Assembly: GCF_900116405.1 (NCBI RefSeq) | Contig: NZ_FPAQ01000003.1 | Span: forward strand, 62,001 to 126,000 | Source of the DNA: Halomonas saccharevitans | Lineage (GTDB): Bacteria > Pseudomonadota > Gammaproteobacteria > Pseudomonadales > Halomonadaceae | DNA: 64,000 nucleotides | Reading direction: 5' to 3' | Shown: piece by piece, positions 62,225-64,000 of the stretch | Numbering within the stretch: position 1 is the first letter of the stretch | Layout: the number at the start of each line of letters is the position of its first letter | Translations under genes and position numbers: made by a program | Notes under the pieces: generated by a model | What the model was told of the DNA's origin: nothing | Database searches by the model: none | Seen by the model: only the letters and a program-made list of their open reading frames with translations

Positions 62225-63796
62225 ATGTCCCTCGACGACCTGCACCTCAACCTGCGCAACCTGACCCCGGACGACTACCCGCAGCTCAAAGCGCTGATGG
62301 ACCGGGTCTATCACGACATCGGCGGTGCCTGGCCCCAGGCCACCATCGACAAGCTGATCACGGAGTTCCCCGACGGCCAGATCCTCATCGAGGACGACGA
62401 GACCATCGTCGGCGTGGCCCTGACCGCGCTGGTCGACTACGACACCTTCTCCAACCCGCACCGCTACGACGACCTGATCGGCAAGCGCGAGACCATCCTC
62501 AATGATGAGGATGGCGACGCCATGTACGGCCTCGACGTGCTGATCCACCCGGATTACCGCGGCTACCGCCTGGGCCGGCGCCTGTACGAGGCGCGCAAGG
62601 AGCTGTGCCGCTCCATGAACCTGCGCTCGATCCTCGCCGGCGGGCGCATCCCCCACTATTACCAGCACGCCCACGAGCTCTCCCCGGCCGAGTACCTCGA
62701 CAAGGTGGCGCGCAAGGAGATCCACGACCCGATCCTCTCCTTCCAGCTGGCCAACGACTTCCAGGTCAAGCGGCTGCTGCGCAAGTATCTGCCGGAGGAC
62801 GAGAAGTCACAGGGCTTCGCGACCCTGCTGGAGTGGAACAACATCCTCTTCGAGCCGGCCGAGCGGGTACTGGAGAATCGTCCGACCCAGGTGCGCGTGG
62901 GCGCGGTGCAGTGGCAGATGCGCGAGTTCTCCTCGGTGGAGTCGGTGCTGCAGCAGGTCGAGTACTTCGTCGACGCGCTCTCCGACTACCAGAGCGACTT
63001 CGCCGTCTTCCCCGAGCTCTTCAACGCCCCGCTGATGGGCCTGCAGGACCGCGCCGCCCAGCAGGACCAGATGGCCGCCATCCGCTTCCTGGCCGGCTTC
63101 ACCGAGCAGTTCAAGACCGAGCTCTCGCGCATGGCGATCTCCTGCAACATCAACATCATCGCCGGATCGATGATCGAGGAGCATGAGGATGGCCAGCTCT
63201 TCAACGTCTCCTACCTGTTCCATCGCGACGGTAGCGTCGACGCCCAGACCAAGCTGCACATCACCCCTCAGGAGCGCCGCGACTGGGTGATCGAGGGCGG
63301 CGACGAGCTGCAGGTCTTCGACACCGATGCCGGCCGCGTGGGCATCCTGATCTGCTACGACGTCGAGTTCCCCGAGCTCTCGCGCCTGCTCGCCGACCAG
63401 GACATGGACATCCTCTTCGTGCCCTTCTGGACCGACACCAAGAACGGCTACCTGCGGGTGCGCCACTGCGCCCAGGCCCGGGCCATCGAGAACGAGTGCT
63501 ACGTGGTACTGTGCGGCAGCGTCGGCAACGTGCCCTCGATCGAGAACATGGAGATTCAGTACGCCCAGTCGTCGGTCTTCTCGCCCTCGGACTTCGCCTT
63601 CCCCCACGACGCCGTGCTCTCCGAGACCACGCCCAATACCGAGATGATCATGTTCTCGGATCTGGACCTGACCCGGCTGACCGTGGTGCGCGCCGAGGGC
63701 TCGGTGACCAACCTCAAGGATCGGCGCAAGGATCTGTTCGACCTGCGCTGGCGGGACTGGTCCTGGAAGTCCGGCGCCAACCTGGAAGAGAGCTGA
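62225..63796 (+). CDS. Bifunctional GNAT acetyltransferase / carbon-nitrogen hydrolase
   Basis: A 523-residue fusion. An N-terminal GNAT domain (about residues 1-215; YGLDVLIHPDYRGYRLGRRLYEARKELC is the acetyl-CoA-binding region) is joined to a nitrilase-superfamily domain (about 220-515) with the triad Glu (FPELFNAP), Lys (QTKLHITPQE) and Cys (LICYDVEFPE). This two-domain architecture occurs as a recognised family in proteobacteria; the substrate is unknown. It is followed after 4 bp by an MtfA-like gene. Confidence 0.92.
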   Translation: MSLDDLHLNLRNLTPDDYPQLKALMDRVYHDIGGAWPQATIDKLITEFPDGQILIEDDETIVGVALTALVDYDTFSNPHRYDDLIGKRETILNDEDGDAMYGLDVLIHPDYRGYRLGRRLYEARKELCRSMNLRSILAGGRIPHYYQHAHELSPAEYLDKVARKEIHDPILSFQLANDFQVKRLLRKYLPEDEKSQGFATLLEWNNILFEPAERVLENRPTQVRVGAVQWQMREFSSVESVLQQVEYFVDALSDYQSDFAVFPELFNAPLMGLQDRAAQQDQMAAIRFLAGFTEQFKTELSRMAISCNINIIAGSMIEEHEDGQLFNVSYLFHRDGSVDAQTKLHITPQERRDWVIEGGDELQVFDTDAGRVGILICYDVEFPELSRLLADQDMDILFVPFWTDTKNGYLRVRHCAQARAIENECYVVLCGSVGNVPSIENMEIQYAQSSVFSPSDFAFPHDAVLSETTPNTEMIMFSDLDLTRLTVVRAEGSVTNLKDRRKDLFDLRWRDWSWKSGANLEES

Positions 63797-63800
63797 CGCC

Positions 63801-64000
63801 ATGCTCGGCCGGCTGCTGCGCCTGGGGGGCCGGCGTTTCGAGGCGCGCCACCCCTTCCCCGCCGACGAGTGGGCCGAGGCCCGGGAGCGGGTGGCGCTGA
63901 TCAAAGCCCTGCCCGACGACCAGGCCGAGCGGCTGGGTCAGCGAGCCTGGCAGTTCGTGCATGCCAAGCGCCTGAGCCTTCACCCGGAGCTGGCCGGCAC
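63801..64000 (+). CDS. Possible MtfA-like M90 zinc peptidase, cut by window edge
   Basis: The first 66 residues only. The sequence MLGRLLRLGGRRFEARHPFPADEWAEARE, followed by a helix ending AWQFVHAKRLSLHPELAG, matches the N-terminal pattern of MtfA/M90 peptidases (FLHxK then substrate-facing loop). The zinc-binding HEFAH motif would lie beyond the window. It starts 4 bp after the GNAT-nitrilase gene. Confidence 0.6.
   Translation, partial: MLGRLLRLGGRRFEARHPFPADEWAEARERVALIKALPDDQAERLGQRAWQFVHAKRLSLHPELAG

Overview
The window is high-GC bacterial chromosome, densely packed with short operons, and rich in TRAP transporters, GntR-family regulators, a phasin and purine-catabolism genes. Together these point to a halophilic gammaproteobacterium of the Halomonas type. 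This is inferred from gene content; there is no rRNA or other marker in the window, and I saw no tRNA, CRISPR array, insertion sequence or phage.

Layout. 1-2.5 kb: a truncated sensor kinase with a small periplasmic protein, then a DUF2189 membrane protein. 2.8-7 kb: a TAXI-type TRAP transporter with a universal stress protein. 7.2-12.7 kb: nitrilase-family hydrolase, macro-domain protein, a DctPQM TRAP system and an EamA exporter. 12.7-16 kb: modABC plus a DUF192 protein, with a perfect FNR/Anr-type box upstream. 16-23.7 kb: a GntR regulator and the glyoxylate-to-pyruvate operon gcl-hyi-glxR-ttuD-pyk. 24-26.2 kb: cynR and cynTS (cyanate detoxification). 26.4-38.4 kb: an accessory catabolic region with a dihydropyrimidinase-like enzyme, an FAH-type hydratase, two complete TRAP systems, two racemase-fold proteins and two GntR regulators; its substrate is unknown. 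38.5-51.7 kb: purine/allantoin catabolism (allE, allA, puuE, three more racemase-fold proteins, NCS1 and NCS2 permeases, puuD, uraH, uraD, a Tsx-like porin, a GntR regulator). 52-53.9 kb: phosphoribosyltransferase, phasin, glutathione transferase. 54.2-61.7 kb: glycolate system (permease, glcC, glcDEF, glcG). 61.8-64 kb: a DksA-like zinc-finger protein, a GNAT-nitrilase fusion and the start of an MtfA-like peptidase.

How it fits together. Glyoxylate is the hub: purine degradation (urate > hydroxyisourate > OHCU > allantoin > ureidoglycolate > glyoxylate) and glycolate oxidation both make it, and the gcl operon converts it through tartronate semialdehyde and glycerate to pyruvate. A short palindrome, TTGTATACAA and close variants, stands upstream of gcl, puuE, both racemases that flank the 41.7-42.2 kb region, uraD/uraH, the NCS2 permease, the Tsx porin and two related GntR regulators. 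This suggests one purine-glyoxylate regulon. The most unusual feature is a series of five Asp/Glu-racemase-superfamily proteins with stepwise loss of the two catalytic cysteines, including one with none and a signal peptide.
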